DNA of 64,000 bases from Hevea brasiliensis (Eukaryota > Streptophyta > Magnoliopsida > Malpighiales > Euphorbiaceae). The translations under genes were made by a program, and so were the position numbers. This document shows, piece after piece, positions 1 through 13,100 of this stretch. The first letter of the stretch is position 1. Each line of letters opens with the position of its first letter. The stretch lies in NCBI RefSeq assembly GCF_030052815.1, contig NC_079510.1, positions 8,255,375-8,319,374 of the forward strand, written 5' to 3'. The notes under the pieces are model-generated. The model searched no databases. It saw nothing but the letters and a program-made list of their open reading frames with translations, and was not told the origin of the DNA.

Positions 1-559
1 GACATAGCTGGGGAGTCTAGCAGGCCTCATACAGGGTGAGCCTTCATATCTGCACTCAGAGTTCATAGTCACCTCACATTGCAGTGCATTTGGTAGGACA
101 TTAGGCCACTCTTGATATTTTGATATTTTGTATTTTGTAACTTTCTGTAATGTATATTATAAATTCATGTAATCAAGCTTTTGATGTAAGTATCTATGAA
201 ATATGTTCAGTAATAAATTGAGCATTTTTCATTGAGTTGACCCTGTTTTGAATTGAATTGAATTTTGAGATATTGAAGTGAATTAAGAAATTGTTGAGTA
301 TATATTGGAGGTTGATTGAGAATAATGTGATGATATTATTGGGAGTGTTTTTAACAGGTTCAGAAGAACTGTTTTTCCAATTTATAGCCGGCACTCTGCC
401 GAATTTTCTATAAAATTTGCGAAAAAATTTAGTTTTATCAGAAATTATAAATAAATGAATTAAAAGTGATTAATTGAAATTGAAACATGAATTGGTGTTC
501 CGACACACTGAGTGGCATAACTTGCTCGGCTACACTATAGACGGGTAAGGGGTGTCACA
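1..559 (+). mobile_element. E3: right end of a long LTR (solo LTR or element edge)
   Basis: The sequence ends in a TTGCTCGGCTACACTATAG block and then GGGGTGTCACA. This matches the right ends of E7 (40107) and E9 (44883), so it is the same LTR family in the same orientation. At 560 the sequence passes directly into the interrupted RT reading frame of E1, so the insertion border is base-exact on this side. The other border and its TSD (expected GTCGA) lie left of the window, so I cannot tell whether this is a solo LTR or a full element. No coding potential is seen. Confidence 0.8.
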
Positions 560-1016
560 GTCGAGGTATGGGATGCCTATATTTTACAGTGATTTTGTTG
601 ATGGCTTTGCAATCCACGCACATGCGATAGCTCCCATCCTTCTTTGGTATAAGAATCACTGGAACAACGCAAGGACTCATGCTCTCACGCACATATCCCT
701 TTGCTAAGAGTTCTTCCACTTGCCTTTGGAGCTCCTTTGTTTCTTCTGGGTTACTTCTATAAGCGGGTCTATTTGGTATGGGTGCCCTAGAAATAAGATC
801 AATCTGGTGCTCAATCCATCGAATGGATGGTAATCTAGGTGGCAACTCCTCCAGAAAGACATCATTATACTCATACAACAAAGAAATAGCACCACTAGGC
901 AAATTGGCGTGAAGGTCAGAAATACATAAATGTGCCTCTTCGTACAAAGGTACACAAAGAGGTCTCTCATAATGTAAAGCCTCCCTCACATCCATTCCTT
1001 TCACATACAAGCTCAT
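555..1016 (-). pseudogene. E1 reverse transcriptase, N-terminal part
   Basis: This encodes the gypsy RT entry segment. Visible are the linker LPSIRWIEHQIDLI, the motif RSNPEETKELQRQVEELL, the palm start MSPCVVPVILIPKKDGSYRMCVD and the terminal NKITVKYRHPIPRL. The next expected residues (LDDML) are missing because E3 begins at 559; the last codons of the open frame come from E3. The catalytic FxDD box lies beyond the insertion, outside the window. The upstream link to retropepsin is broken by frameshifts near 1040 and 1217. Confidence 0.88.
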
Positions 1017-1037
1017 GCTCTTCTCTCGGCTCTCCTT

Positions 1038-1220
1038 TTACCCCGAGCCCTCACTCTTTTTCTTTTCTATTACTTCTTTTGATCTCACACTCCTCTCATT
1101 TTTCCCTTTATCAAGCTCGGCCTCTCTTGATTTTTCTCTCAGATTCTCTTTCCTTTCTCCCATGGATTTCATGATCCTCATTTGGTCTTCATGAATTTGA
1201 GAAGGTACCAATGGTGTCAA
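1038..1220 (-). pseudogene. E1 PR-RT linker, shifted frame
   Basis: A charged segment (TPLVPSQIHEDQMRIMKS followed by a lysine- and glutamate-rich stretch) follows the retropepsin in a different frame. In this gypsy lineage a similar lysine-rich linker joins PR to RT, so I read it as the continuation of the same polyprotein after a frameshift at about 1217. It leaves frame again before the RT piece. It is not a separate gene. Confidence 0.6.
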
Positions 1221-1768
1221 GTGATATCAGCACCATCCTTCACCAAGGTGTATTTGTTCTTTCTCCCATCATGCAAAACACTCCTGTTATACTGCCAAGG
1301 TCTTCCAAGTAAAAGATGCGTAGCAACCATTGGCACCATATCACAAACAACTTCATCATAATACTTCCCAATGCTAAATGGAACAACCACTTGCTTCACC
1401 ACATTCACCTTGTTGCAATCATTTAGCCATTGCAAGCTGTATGGTTTGGGATGTTTGGTAGTGCACAATCCCAACTTTTTAACCATAAGAGAACTAGCAA
1501 CATTACAGCAGCTCCCTCCATCAATAATCACACTACACACTTTGTTATTCACCAAACACCTTGTATGAAAGATTGTCTCCCTTTGTATAGCATCATTATC
1601 CTCCAATTCAGCTTGTTCACTATGTGTGCGCATGGAGACAAGGGCGTGACACTTCATGGGCGCCTGGTCTCCCTTATCCACAAACACAACATCACTATCA
1701 TCATGCTCATTTTCTATAGCACGTTCTTCACCACTTTCCCATTCTCCATCATCTCTCATAAACATCAC
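1217..1768 (-). pseudogene. E1 retropepsin-like protease (gag-pol part)
   Basis: An aspartic protease segment of the polyprotein. The active-site loop reads CSVIIDGGSCCNVAS, and the second conserved block reads HLLLGRPWQYNRSV. DGGS rather than DTGA or DSGA is, from my knowledge, common in this gypsy lineage, so it need not mean loss of activity. The first residues (VMFMRDDGEW) continue directly from the zinc knuckle cut by E2. When the two sides of E2 are compared, frame and motif spacing are preserved across one copy of the TSD. It ends in a premature stop before the linker. Confidence 0.88.
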
Positions 1769-1796
1769 TCTTTTGTTAGGACACTCATTTGCATAA

Positions 1797-4700
1797 TGTC
1801 ACACCTCACCCCTCTGTAAGGCATAACATGATCCCGTAGTATACCTAATGAATTACCGACTCCATCTACCGATAACCCATTAAATATACTACAAGAGATT
1901 TTAAAACAATTTTCTTACTTTTTGAAAGTGGTGAGCTTTTCTAACAGGTATTAAAAACATTTAATTGAAGTTTAAAAATCAGTTAAAATTTTTATCCAGT
2001 TTTATTTTTCCACAAATTTTGAAAAAATTTCGGCAGAGTGCAGGCAGTATTTAAGAAAAAACAAAAATTTTTACCTATAGAAAAACACTTCCAATAGTAG
2101 CACTTCAACCAAATTCAACTCAACACAATTTCTCCCAACTCCATAATTCAAATCAATATTTCACAACTCAAAATGTCAATTCAATTATTTCCAAAATTAG
2201 TAATAATTAATTTCATACACATTGCATTAAAGAAAAAAAAATTAATTTTCATTCATCAGTCCAAAATTACATCGGAAAATCCAAAATAATATTATTACAA
2301 AATCTGTACAACTGCTCATGACCAATTTACAAATGTACATACAGTTAATTACATCAAAATAAACATGTACAATCAGGGTATAAGATTATACCGGATAAAA
2401 GGTCCAGAAGTAGCTCTGAAATCCTTAGCAGCTCACTCCGCTGCTCTACTAGTCTCTCTATCTGTGACAGCAATGAAAAGCTATTGCTGAGTACAATGAC
2501 TCAGTGGTGCACAACATAACAAAAATTCAATTTTATATATAAATAAAATCACATTTATTCAATTATGGTTCTGAAAAGGAAAAGCATATACAAAACACAA
2601 TTTATAATTTTAGTCAAACATTCTCATTTCAGAAGTCACAAAATAATTTCATAAAAACACACAGTTATATCATGCCATCAGAACAATGTTCATCTCAATA
2701 GCCGGAGGCTTATAAGGAATCTCAAGACTAGCTAGCTCAAACTATGGGTACCCATTCAATTTCTTCCTCTACTGGCACACACCTCAACACTTCAGCCAGA
2801 GAGGAAATCAAAATTCAAAACTAATTCCTCCCACTAGGCATGTTAGTGAGACATTCAGATATATGGTAATGACACTATAGTTTCAAAACTATCTTAACAT
2901 TTTATTAAACATTTATTAACAATTCAAACACATACAATTACATTTCTAACAATTTAGGTAAAAAGCATAATATTCATTTCAGTTACAAATTTGCCATAAA
3001 GATTAATCATAATTTATTCATCAAAACAAATTGTCAAAGAGAATTTACAGAAAAATTTTATGTTGTGCACAAACCTTGTGCGAGTCGCCTCTAGGCTTTG
3101 ACTCGATGTCTAGGGTTCTTTCCCGGTATTCTTTTCAACTGAAACACACAATTTTACAGTGTTTCAGCATCATAACGTATAATAAATTCAATAATAAGTT
3201 CATAATTATGTATGTCTAGCCCTAATATGCTTAATTTAACATTATTTAAATTTTGCACTTCGAGGTTACTATTCATGACACTATTCAAGTCAAAGTTTTG
3301 ACTTTCTTATGCTTAATAGGTATGGGAATTTCAATTACACTCACATACCACATTTTGGTTACCAAATTTATTGGTTTTACCTTTCAATTTTTAGGTCTCC
3401 TAATTGCAATTTCAAATTTTTAGATTTGGTGTCCTGTTTTGCACTGTTCCATTGATCAAGTTGCTGTGGAAATTTGACAAAGTGTTCTTCATAAAAGTTG
3501 TTCCTTATTGTCTTATATTTAATTCACTTTTTGAATCACTCCATTTGGGGTTTTGTAGCCTAAGATATGGCTATTTGAACATGGCTGGCCGGATTGGTTT
3601 AACCCAGATTTTCTGGGCACCTACTTTGGTTCTGGCAGTTTTGGACCATTAACTTTAGGTGGCAAAATGACAGGGTTATGGGTAGAATTTGAGTTGGTGT
3701 TCTTCATGAAAGTTGTAGTGCTATGTCATACCTTTCCAATTCCATAAAAATCAGGTCATTTGGACCTATATAGCCCAAGTTATGGTCAAATGAACAAATA
3801 TTATTTATTTGGTCATTTTGGTACAGTGGCAATGCACTACACCCGAGTTTGACCTAATTGTCCACTATGTTATGGTCATTTTCTGGGTATGATTCCTAAA
3901 TAAAAAATGTGCTATTATGTGTTTGTTTTCATGCCCAATTGGCCTCACACAAATTGGGTTGGTAAATTTTAAGTTTTGGTCCCTGAAAGGGACCTAGGTC
4001 AAGCTGCCAGAATATGCACACTAACCAATCCGAATTACAATTTGGTTCTATCAATTCACACACACCACAAATGGTCCCAATTGACCATTTCTCAACTCAA
4101 TTTAGGTCAATTGCATCAATTGACCAATTTTGTCAATTTTTCCCCAAATTGTAAAAATGCTCAAGAACCCTAATTACATAAAGTTAAAATCTAATGCATT
4201 CAAAGTATATATCCATACTCTATGTACATAATTCAACTTAAACAACCCTTCCATTACACCAATTTCAATCAATTCAAACCCTCACATAAGCTGGCCAAAT
4301 TCCATCTTACTCCCCTATAGTTATTTTCTTTTGATTTCTACGTTGAATTCTAGATTAATTGAGCTAAACGCACACATAATAAACTAAAATTTTCAATTTA
4401 AATTGCTTACCTCCACTTGACTTCCGATTCTTCACTTTCTTCCTTTTCTTCCTTTCTTTCCTTCTTCTAATGCCTCCTCAAGTGAAAATAACAAGCTTTT
4501 GTGGGTTAATTTTGGGGGAAGTTAGGGTTTAGTAAAGAAATCCAAGCTTGAAACAAGCTCTCATGGTGGTTTAACAATTGAGATGGCTAAGGGAAGATGG
4601 GTGACCAAACTTAGGAAGGAGAAGAAGAGTGATTGGTTTGTTTAATTTTTAGGTATTTTATGTTAATTTATGTATTTGACTTGGTCAATTATTGGGGGCA

Positions 4701-5300
4701 AATAAATTTTAATTTTGACATCACCAATGATGTCATCCACATGATGCAATAAAGCTTTTTCAATTTCTTTTTCTTTTTCCTTTATTTTTCAATAGTTTCT
4801 TTAATTTAATTCTCAATCTCGAAATTTTTTTTTCTTTGATTTTGTTGGACAGTTAGGTCAAGAGTCAGGTCTAGGGGTGAATTGACAAAATTACCCCTCG
4901 CTGATTCAATTCGGTTTGCAAGTTATTCAATATTTCTTCCGGATCTCTAATCTAATTATTTGACCTACTTAACAATTCTTTTTCGTTATTTTCTCTTTTC
5001 CACTGTGTTCACAGTAGTCATAAAGACCGCGGCGTTGCATTTTTCGATTCAAAATTCGGGTTAAGACTGACCTCGTAGTCACTTCCCGGGAAGGTCACCT
5101 ATCACTGTAACTCCCGGCTCATTTAACTTTTTATGTTCTGTTTTTCTTATTTATGCTTAACTATCTAACAATCACTACTTATTTGCATTTAGGGCTTATT
5201 TAGGTGTCTTAGATGTAGTTCTAATTCCCTTAATTTTTCGGACCGACATCGGTCACCAGAATAGTAAAATGTACCAAGCTATGCAAATAGGGATGTTACA
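1797..5300 (-). repeat. E2 3' LTR (left copy), 3.5 kb
   Basis: Begins TGTCACACCTCACC and ends GGGATGTTACA on the plus strand. It pairs with 10171-13697 along its whole length. It contains three diverged copies of the roughly 200-bp LTR module (anchors near 3561, 3776 and 3956). Small open frames inside it, such as 3404-3652, recur in the other LTR only because LTRs are copies, and they show no family signature. Length is 3504 bp. Confidence 0.92.
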
Positions 5301-5318
5301 ATTCTCCCCCCCCTTAAA
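5301..5318 (-). other. E2 polypurine tract
   Basis: Directly inside the left LTR. On the minus strand it reads TTTTAAGGGGGGGGAGAAT and is followed at once by the LTR start TGTAACAT. This is the position and composition expected for the plus-strand primer of reverse transcription. Confidence 0.85.
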
Positions 5319-5348
5319 ATAAATTTTATCTCGAAATTTTACCTGGCA

Positions 5349-5726
5349 TTAGTCTCCGAATAGCTGTGGGTGCTGTCTCCTCATGTCCTCTTCACGTTCC
5401 CAAGTAGCTTCTTGGCTTGAATGATGGTTCCACAACACTTTTACCAATGGTATCTGCTTGTTCCGTAGCTGCTTCACCTCATAAGCCAGAATCTCTATGG
5501 GTTCTTCCTCATATGTGAGGTTTGGATTTACATCAATTTCTTCCACTAGTAACACATGAGATGGGTCAGATTTGTACCTCCTCAACATAGACACATGAAA
5601 GACATAATGTATCTTCCCCAACTCTGGAGGTAGTGCCAAACGGTATGCCAAAGGACCACCTCTCTCCAGAACCTCATATGGCCCGATGAAACGAGGACTT
5701 CGTTTCCCCTTTCTGCCAAATCTCAT
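5349..5726 (-). pseudogene. E2 integrase C-terminus plus chromodomain
   Basis: The last part of the polyprotein. It opens with the GPY/F-type module (RSPRFIGPYEVLERGGPLAY, then HYVFHVSMLRRY). It ends in a chromodomain-like segment of about 50 residues, with EEPIEILAYEVKQLRNKQIP, VKVLWNHHSSQEATWERE and a final QHPQLF. In chromoviruses this domain directs integration to particular chromatin, which is established for the family and not shown for this copy. A stop just upstream (about 5740) separates it from the integrase core. Confidence 0.88.
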
Positions 5727-6650
5727 AATTTTCTTTCAAAGGGAAACCTTGAAGAATACTTTCTCACCCACTGTATACTCAATATCCCTTCTCTTCAGAT
5801 CAATATAGGACTTCTGACTGTCTGATGCAGCTTTGAGGCGATCTTTGATCAATCGAATTTTCTCCTCAGTCTGCTGAATAATTTCTGGCCCAATCATCTT
5901 TCTTTCACCTACCTCATCCCACTACAGGGGAGTTCTGTACTTTCTGCCATATAGAGCTTCATATGAAGGCATCTCAATGCTTGATTGGTAGCTGTTGTTA
6001 TAAGCAAACTTAATCAGAGGCAAGCGTGTGTACCAACTGCCCTCAAACTCAATCACACAAGCCCGTAGCATGTCCTCTAAGATCTGAATTACCCTCTTAG
6101 GCTAGCCATCTGCTTGTGCGTGGAATGCCATGCTGAAGTTCAATCTAGTTCCTAGGGCTCTCTGAAGACTACCCCAGAATCTAAAAGTGAACCTAGGATC
6201 TCTGTCAGATACAATGGATATTGGCACTCCATGTAGTTTTACTATCTCATCAATGTACAACTTGGCCAATCTTTCTAAACTGTTGTCCATCCAAACTGGC
6301 AGAAAATGAGCAGACTTGGTCAGTCTGTCAACTATAACCCATACTGCATCATGACTCTTCTGTGTCCTCGGAAGTCCCATAATAAAATCCATAGTTATTC
6401 TCTCCCATTTCCATTCTGGTACTGGTAGTGGATGTAACAAACCAGCTGGCACTTGATGTTCTGCCTTAACTTGCTGATAAGTTAGGCATTTAGAGACAAA
6501 ATGAGCTACATTTCTTTTCATACCCATCCACCAGTAATGTTCTTTCAGTCCTCTATATATTTTAGTACTACCAGGGTACATAGAAAAAGGTGATTCATGT
6601 GCTTCCTTCATAATGATCTGTCTCATGTCAACGTTATTAGGAACGCACAT
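5727..6650 (-). pseudogene. E2 integrase core (HHCC and DDE)
   Basis: A gypsy integrase. The zinc-binding part is visible (HESPFSMYPGSTKIYRGLKEHYWW), but the CxxC pair reads CLTYQQ, so the second cysteine has become tyrosine. The core shows MDFIMGLPR (first Asp) and IVSDRDPRFT (second Asp). The frame stops at 6102 just after AFHAQADG, where the family has QTDGQSERT and the catalytic Glu. Translation of 5727-6101 continues with recognisable integrase sequence broken by further stops. Two lesions in conserved motifs make it non-functional. Confidence 0.87.
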
Positions 6651-6881
6651 TCTACCCTGGTGTAGCAGTAGACCGTCATCTATTATTGAGAATTATGGTT
6701 TCTTACCCTGCTAAACTTCTTCTAATAGCTTCTGATATTTCTCATCATTCTGTGCAGCCATTTTGATTTGATCGATTAACACTGGCTGTACAGGCCATGC
6801 AACTACTGTCTGCCCCTTATCATTAATTTCTAATTTAGCATGTAATGCTCTCAACTCATGTACCACGGACAAAGGAGAAAC

Positions 6882-7304
6882 TTATAGACTTGCCATAGTC
6901 TTGCGACTTAAGGCATCAGCCACCACATTAGCTTTCCTTGGCTGATAGTCTATCAGACAATCATAATCTTTAATCAGTTCTAACCATCTCCTCTGTCTCA
7001 AATTTAACTCTTTTTGAGTGCCCAGATACTTTAAACTCTTATGATTTGTGTAGATGTAACACTTCTCTCCATATAAGTAGTGTCCCCAGATCTTAAGAGC
7101 AAATACAATAGTTGCAAGCTCTAAGTCATGTGTTGGATAATTCCTCTCATGCGGTTTTAGCTGGCGTGATGCATATGCAATAACATTCCGATCTTGCATC
7201 AATACACAACCTAACCCATTATGAGAAGCATCACTGTAAACTGTGTATTCTTTACCCGGTGTAGGTAAAGTAAGGACTGGAGCTTCAATCAAATATCTCT
7301 TCAA
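6882..7304 (-). pseudogene. E2 RNase H
   Basis: An RNase H domain joined to RT. Motifs in order are [20 protein letters not shown] (first Asp), [18 protein letters not shown] (Glu), [12 protein letters not shown] and the terminal [12 protein letters not shown]. The TNHKSL box has Asn where the family has Asp (TDHKSL), so a catalytic metal ligand appears lost. It is separated from RT by a single stop near 7320. Confidence 0.88.
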
Positions 7305-7319
7305 TTCATCAAAACTCTG

Positions 7320-8765
7320 CTAGCATTTGTCAGTCCACTGAAATGTCACATCTTTTCGAAGTAGCTTGGTCAATGGAGATGCCAATATGGAGAACCCTTT
7401 TACAAAACGACAGTAGTATTCAGCGAAACCCAAAAAACTGTGAATTTCTGTGACATTCCTGGGTGGTTTCCAATAAAGGATAGCTTCTATCTTGCTGGGA
7501 TCTACCTTAATGCCCTCAGTTGATACTATGTGCCCCAAGAAAGCAATCTCTTTCAGCCAAAATTCACATTTCGATAATTTTGCATATAGCTGTTTCTCCC
7601 TCAAAGTCTGCAGTATAATCCGCAGATGTCGATCATGCTCCTCTGCACTCCTCGAATAAACCAATATGTCATCGATGAATACCACCATAAACTGATCCAG
7701 GTGTGGTCTGAAAATAGTGTTCATCAGATCCATAAAAGCAGCCAGAGCATTGGTTAACCTGAATGGCATGACCAGGAACTCATAATGGCCATATCGAGTT
7801 CTAAGGGCAGTTTTAGGGATACTCTACTTTTGCACCTTCAGCTGATAATAACCCAATCTCAGGTCAATTTTAGAGAATACAACTGCACCCCTCAACTGAT
7901 TATACAAGTCATCAATGTGGGATAATGGATATCTGTTCTTTATTGTCACCTTATTCAACTGCCGGTAGTCAATACATAAGCGGAGAGTGCTATCTTTCTT
8001 CTTAACAAACAACATTGGCGCTCCCCAAGGTGACACACTAAAGCAAATAAAGCCCTTGTCAAGCAGCTCTTGTAACTGCACTTTCAATTCTTTCAGTTTT
8101 GCTGGTGCCATTCTGTATGGTGTTATGGAGATTGGGTCCACACCAGGCATGACATCAATCTCAAACTGCACCTTTCTTTCTAGAGGTAATCCTGGCAACT
8201 CATCAGGGAACACATTCGGAAAGTCACATACTGTAGGGATGTCCCTCAATACTGGACTCCCCACTTGGGTGTCTATCACATGTGCCAAGTATGCTTCACA
8301 CCCTTTTCTGATCATCTTTCTGGCTAGTGCAACCGAAATTATATTTGATAGCAGTAACTGCCTCTCCCTGTGTATTACCACATCACCATATTGAGGGAGA
8401 CCAAAAGTGACTGTCTTCAGTCTACAGTCAATCATTGCATGATGCCTGGCTAACCAATCTTTGCCCAAGATGATATCATAATCTCTGAAGGGCATTTTGA
8501 TCAAATCTGACAGAAAAACATGTCCTTGGATCACCAAAGGACAATCTCTATAGATTCTATTGACCCAGACCTCTTGTCCTAACGGATTAGTTACTAGCAC
8601 TTCAAACCCCATTTTAACACACGGAACAGCAAGGGAACTGACTATGCTAGCACTAACATATGAGTGGGTAGAACTCGGATCAAACAAGACAAAGACATCC
8701 TGATCAGAGATAAAAAAAGTACCGGCTACAATATCGGAAGTCTCAGCCTCTTCCCGCTGTCTCAT
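7320..8765 (-). pseudogene. E2 protease and reverse transcriptase
   Basis: One polyprotein stretch broken by stops near 7820 and 7320. The 8765 end gives an RVP-type protease whose catalytic loop reads [16 protein letters not shown] and whose second block reads [16 protein letters not shown]. The DPxSTHSY form is typical of Tekay-like elements. RT follows: [19 protein letters not shown], the palm start [31 protein letters not shown], then after the stop the fingers-palm [12 protein letters not shown] and the catalytic FIDDILVYS box. All RT motifs are present but not in one open frame. Confidence 0.9.
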
Positions 8766-10020
8766 CGTGTAAACTTTGGTCGGAGCACTCCCTTGTTCTG
8801 ATTGATTAATGGTACCCTGATTTCCATAAGTATTGCCTCTACCTCTGCCTCTTTCTCTGCTAACCGATTGTGAACCTTTGGTAGTAGAACTCTGGATGGA
8901 TCTTTTTGCAGTAGTAGGAGTTGGCCCAAATCTACGGGCACTGGTACAGTCCTTGGCCAGATTACCTGTGCCTTCATAGTTAAAGCAAGCTTTTGTAGCC
9001 CAATAACAAACACCACTGTGGGTCTTACCACATGTCTCACAGGGGTGGGGAGGATAAGAACCCCTGGTCGACTGCTGATCAGACTGAGGAGGTCTCTGCC
9101 CAAAAGATCTGCCCCTTCCAAACCTTCTACCTCTGCTTGGTCCCCCAAAGTACCACTAGGACTTTGCTCTACTGATTTTTCACCTTTATCTTTCTCTAAT
9201 TTTCAGTCTTCTCTATTTTCTCTTTCACTGGTGTCGCTTCTGACTCAATTCTTTCTACCTCAAGTGCTTGAGACATGAGTTCAGAGAAGTTACTGTATTT
9301 AAAGCCGACCACTTGTACTCTTAAACTAGGCTTCAGGCCGGTTTCAAACCTCTTGCACCTTTCTCTACTGGTAGATAGGAGACTCCCAGCATAGTGGATT
9401 AAGCAGGAGAACTCCCTCTCATACTCTACCACTGATCTGTTGCCTTGTTTCAGACTTAAAAATTCTTGTATCTTCTGATCCACATATGCATCTGGGACAT
9501 ATTTCTATCTGAATTCTCTGATGAAGTCATCCCAGGTCAATACTGGTGGTTCTGCCAAGCTATGGGTGATGGTCTTCCACCAATCGTAAGCATCACCTTG
9601 AAGTAATGACACGAAATATTCAAATTTTAGTTCATCTGGGCAGTGCAGTTTCTTGAACACTCAGTCCATTCTCTCTAGCCACTGCTCTACCTCTAAAGGG
9701 TCTATTGTACCCTTGAATTCTGTAGCCTCATATTTTAATAATTTATCATACTGTCTGACTGGAGCCTAAGGTTGCACCACAGGAGTCTGAAGTGGAGCTT
9801 GAACAGGCATACCCCCAGCCATCTGTTAAAACATTACAGCCATTTGTTGGGCAAACTGTGTAGAAAACTGTGGCATTTGTGGAGCCGGTGCCGTTGAACC
9901 ACTAAAATTTTGGAGGGCTGGGGCTTCCTCTTGGGCCTCAGCCTCTACCGACTGCTCAACAAAGTGATCCCCTTCTTCCATTTCAAATTGGGGTGAGGAT
10001 ATCTCCTGAACAAATAACAC
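8766..10020 (-). pseudogene. E2 gag with degraded zinc knuckle
   Basis: The nucleocapsid polyprotein in three frames. The N-terminal piece is Glu/Pro/Gln-rich (9826-10020). The retrotransposon gag core is at 9196-9483 (MDQKIQEFLSLKQGNRSVVE and EREFSCLIHYAG). The zinc-knuckle region near 8960 is in frame with the protease downstream. The knuckle reads [14 protein letters not shown] where CxxCxxxxHxxxxC is expected, so one Cys has become Tyr and the His has become Asn. This copy could not bind zinc there. A frameshift lies between 9196 and about 9150. The open frame at 8762-9148 is an out-of-frame shadow. Confidence 0.85.
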
Positions 10021-10150
10021 AAGGAGATTTCCCTATGTTAGTTCATAATTATAATGTAATGCACTGTATGTAACAAATAAGGACATTGAGCAGTTGTACT
10101 TATCAAAGAAAATATACAAATTCACAAGTCAAAACATACTTTAAAAATTT

Positions 10151-10162
10151 GCTCTAATACCA
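10151..10162 (-). other. E2 primer binding site (tRNA-iMet)
   Basis: On the minus strand the 5' LTR is followed after a few bases by TGGTATTAGAGC. This differs by one base from TGGTATCAGAGC, the complement of the initiator-Met tRNA 3' end. This fixes the element as minus-strand and the right LTR as the 5' one. Confidence 0.85.
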
Positions 10163-10170
10163 CTAAAACA

Positions 10171-13100
10171 CATCACACCTTACCCCTCTGTAATGCATAA
10201 CATGATCCTGTAGTATACCTAATGAATTACCGACTCCGTCTACTGATAACCCATTAAATACACTACAAGGGATTTTAAAATAATTTTCTTACTTTTTGAA
10301 AGTGGTGAGCTTTTCTAGCAGGTATTAAAAACATTTAATTGAATTTTAAAAACTAGTTAAAATTTTTGTCCATTTTTATTTTTCCGTAAATTTTGGAACA
10401 ATTTCAGCAGAGTGCCGGCAGTATTTGAGAAAAACAAAAAATTTTTACCTGTAGAAAAACACTTCTAATAGTAGCACTTCAACCAAATTCAACCACCAAA
10501 TTCAACTCAACACAATTTCTCCCAACTCCATAATTCAAATCAATATGTCACGACTCAAAATGTCAATTCAATTATTTCTAAAATTAGTAATAATTAATTT
10601 CATACACATTGCATTAAAGAAAAAAAAAATTAATTTCCATTCATCAGTCCAAAATTACATCGAAAAATCTAAAATAATATTATTACAAAATCTGTACAAC
10701 TGCTCATAACCAATTTGCAAATGTACATACAGTTAATTACATCAAAATAAACATGTACAATCAAGGTATAAGATTATACCCGACAAAAGGTCTAGAAGTA
10801 GCTTTGAAATCCTTAGAAGCTCACTTCGCTGTTCTAATAGTCTCTCTATTTACGACAGCAATGAAAAGCTATCGCTGAGTATAATGACTCAGTGGTGCAC
10901 AACATAACAAAAATGCAATTTTATATGTAAATCAAATCACATTTATTCAATTATGGTACCGAAAAGGAAAAGCAGAAAAAAAAAACACAATTTATACTTT
11001 TAGTCAAACATTCTCATTTCGGAAGTCACAAAACAATTTCATAAAAACACACAGTTATATCATGCCATCAGAACAATATTCATCTCAATAGCCGGAGGCT
11101 TATGAGGAATCTCAAGGCTAGCTAGCTCAAACTATGGGTACCCATTCAATTTATTCCTCTATTAGCACACACCTCAACACTTCAGCCAGAGAGGAAATCA
11201 AAATTCAAAACTAATTCCTTCCACTAGGCATGCTAGTGAGGCATTTAGATATATGGTCATGACACTGTGGTTTCAAAACAATCTTAACATTTTACTAAAC
11301 ATTTATTAACAATTTAAACACATACAATTGCATTTCTAACAATTTAGGTCAAAAGCATAATATTCATTTCAGTCACAAATTTGCAATAAAGATAAATTAT
11401 AATTTATTCATCAAAACAAATTGTCAAAGAGAATTTACAGAAAAATTTTATGTTGTGCACAAACCTTGTGCGAGTCGCCTCTAGGCCTTGACTCGATGTC
11501 TCGGGTTCTTTCCCAGTATTCTTTTCAATTGAAACACACAATTTTATAGTATTTCAGTATTATAACGTATAATAAATTCAATAATAAGTTCACAATTATG
11601 TATGTCTAGCCCTAATATGCTTAATTTAATATTTTTTAAATTTTACATTTTGGGGTTACTATTCATGATACTATTCAAGTCAAACTTTTGACTTTCTTAT
11701 GCTTAATAGGTATGGGAATTTCAATTACACCCACATACCACATTTTGGTTACTAAATTTGTTGGTTTTAGTTACCCTTTCAATTTTTAGGTCTCCTAATT
11801 GCATTTTCAAAATTTTAGATTTGGTGTTCTGTTTTGCACTGTTCCATTGATTAAGTTGATGTGGAAATTTGATAAAGTGTTCTTCATAAAAGTTGTTCCT
11901 TATTATCTTATATTTAATTTCCTTTTTGAATCACTCTATTTGAAGTTTTATAGCCCAAGATATGGCTATTTGAACATGACTGGCCGGATTGGTTTAACCC
12001 AGATTTTCTGGGCACCTACTTTGGTTCTAGCAGTTTTGGACCATTAACTTTAGGTGGCAGAATGACAGGGTTATGGGCAGAATTTGGGTTGGTGTTCTTC
12101 ATGAAAGTTGTAGTGCTATGTCATAGCTTTCCAATTCCACAAAAATCAGGTCATTTGGACCTGTATAACCCAAGTTATGGCTAAATGAACAGAGATACTG
12201 TTCATTTGGTCATTTTGGTACAGTGGCAGTGCACTACACCCAAGTTTGACCTAATTGTCCACTATGTTATGGTCATTTTCTGGGCATGATTCCTAAATGA
12301 AAAATGTACCATTATGTGTCTGTTTTCATCCCCAATTGGCCTCACACCAATTGGGTTAGTAAATTTTTAGTTTTGATCCCTGAAATGGACCTAGGTCAAG
12401 CTGCCAGAATATGCACACTGACCAATCTGAATTACAATTTGGTTCTATCAATTCACACGCATCACAAATGGTCCTAATTGACCATTTCTCAACTCAATTT
12501 AGGTCAATTGCATCAATTGACCAATTTCATCAATTTTTCCCCAAATTGTAAAAATGCTCAAGAACCCTAATTACATAAAGTTAAAATCTAATGCATTCGA
12601 AGTATATATCCATAGTCTACATACATAATTCAACTTAAACAATCCTTCCATTGCACCAATTTCAATCAATTCAAACCCTCACATAAGCTGGCCGAATTCC
12701 ATCTTACTCCCCTATAGTTGTTTTCTTTTGATTTTTAAGTTGAATTCTAGGTTAATTGAGCTAAACACACATATAATAAACTAAAATTTTCAATTTAAAT
12801 TGCTTACCTCCACTTGACTTCCAATTCTTCACTTTCTTCCTTTTCTTCTTTTCTTTCCTTCTTCTAATGCCTCCTCAAGTGAAGATAACAAGCTTTTGTG
12901 GGTTAATTTTGGGGGAAGTTAGGGTTTAGTAAAGAAATCCAAGCTTGAAACAAGCTCTCATGGTGGTTTAACAATGGAGATGGCTAAGGGATGATGGGCT
13001 GCCAAACTTAGGAAGGAGAAGAAGAGTGATTGGTTTGTTTAATTTTTAGGTATTTTATGTTAATTTATGTATTTGACTTGTTCAATTGTTGGGGGCAAAC

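Noticed and set aside
1430..1819. Plus-strand open frame of 129 codons
   Set aside because: Antisense to E1 retropepsin, and it crosses the E2 border at 1797.
3404..3652. Open frame of 82 codons conserved at 11799-12047
   Set aside because: Same reason: both copies are in E2 LTRs. The frame follows the repeated LTR module.
8762..9148. Open frame of 128 codons in the E2 gag region
   Set aside because: Out of frame. The frame continuous with the protease (through 8765) carries the zinc-knuckle remnant instead.
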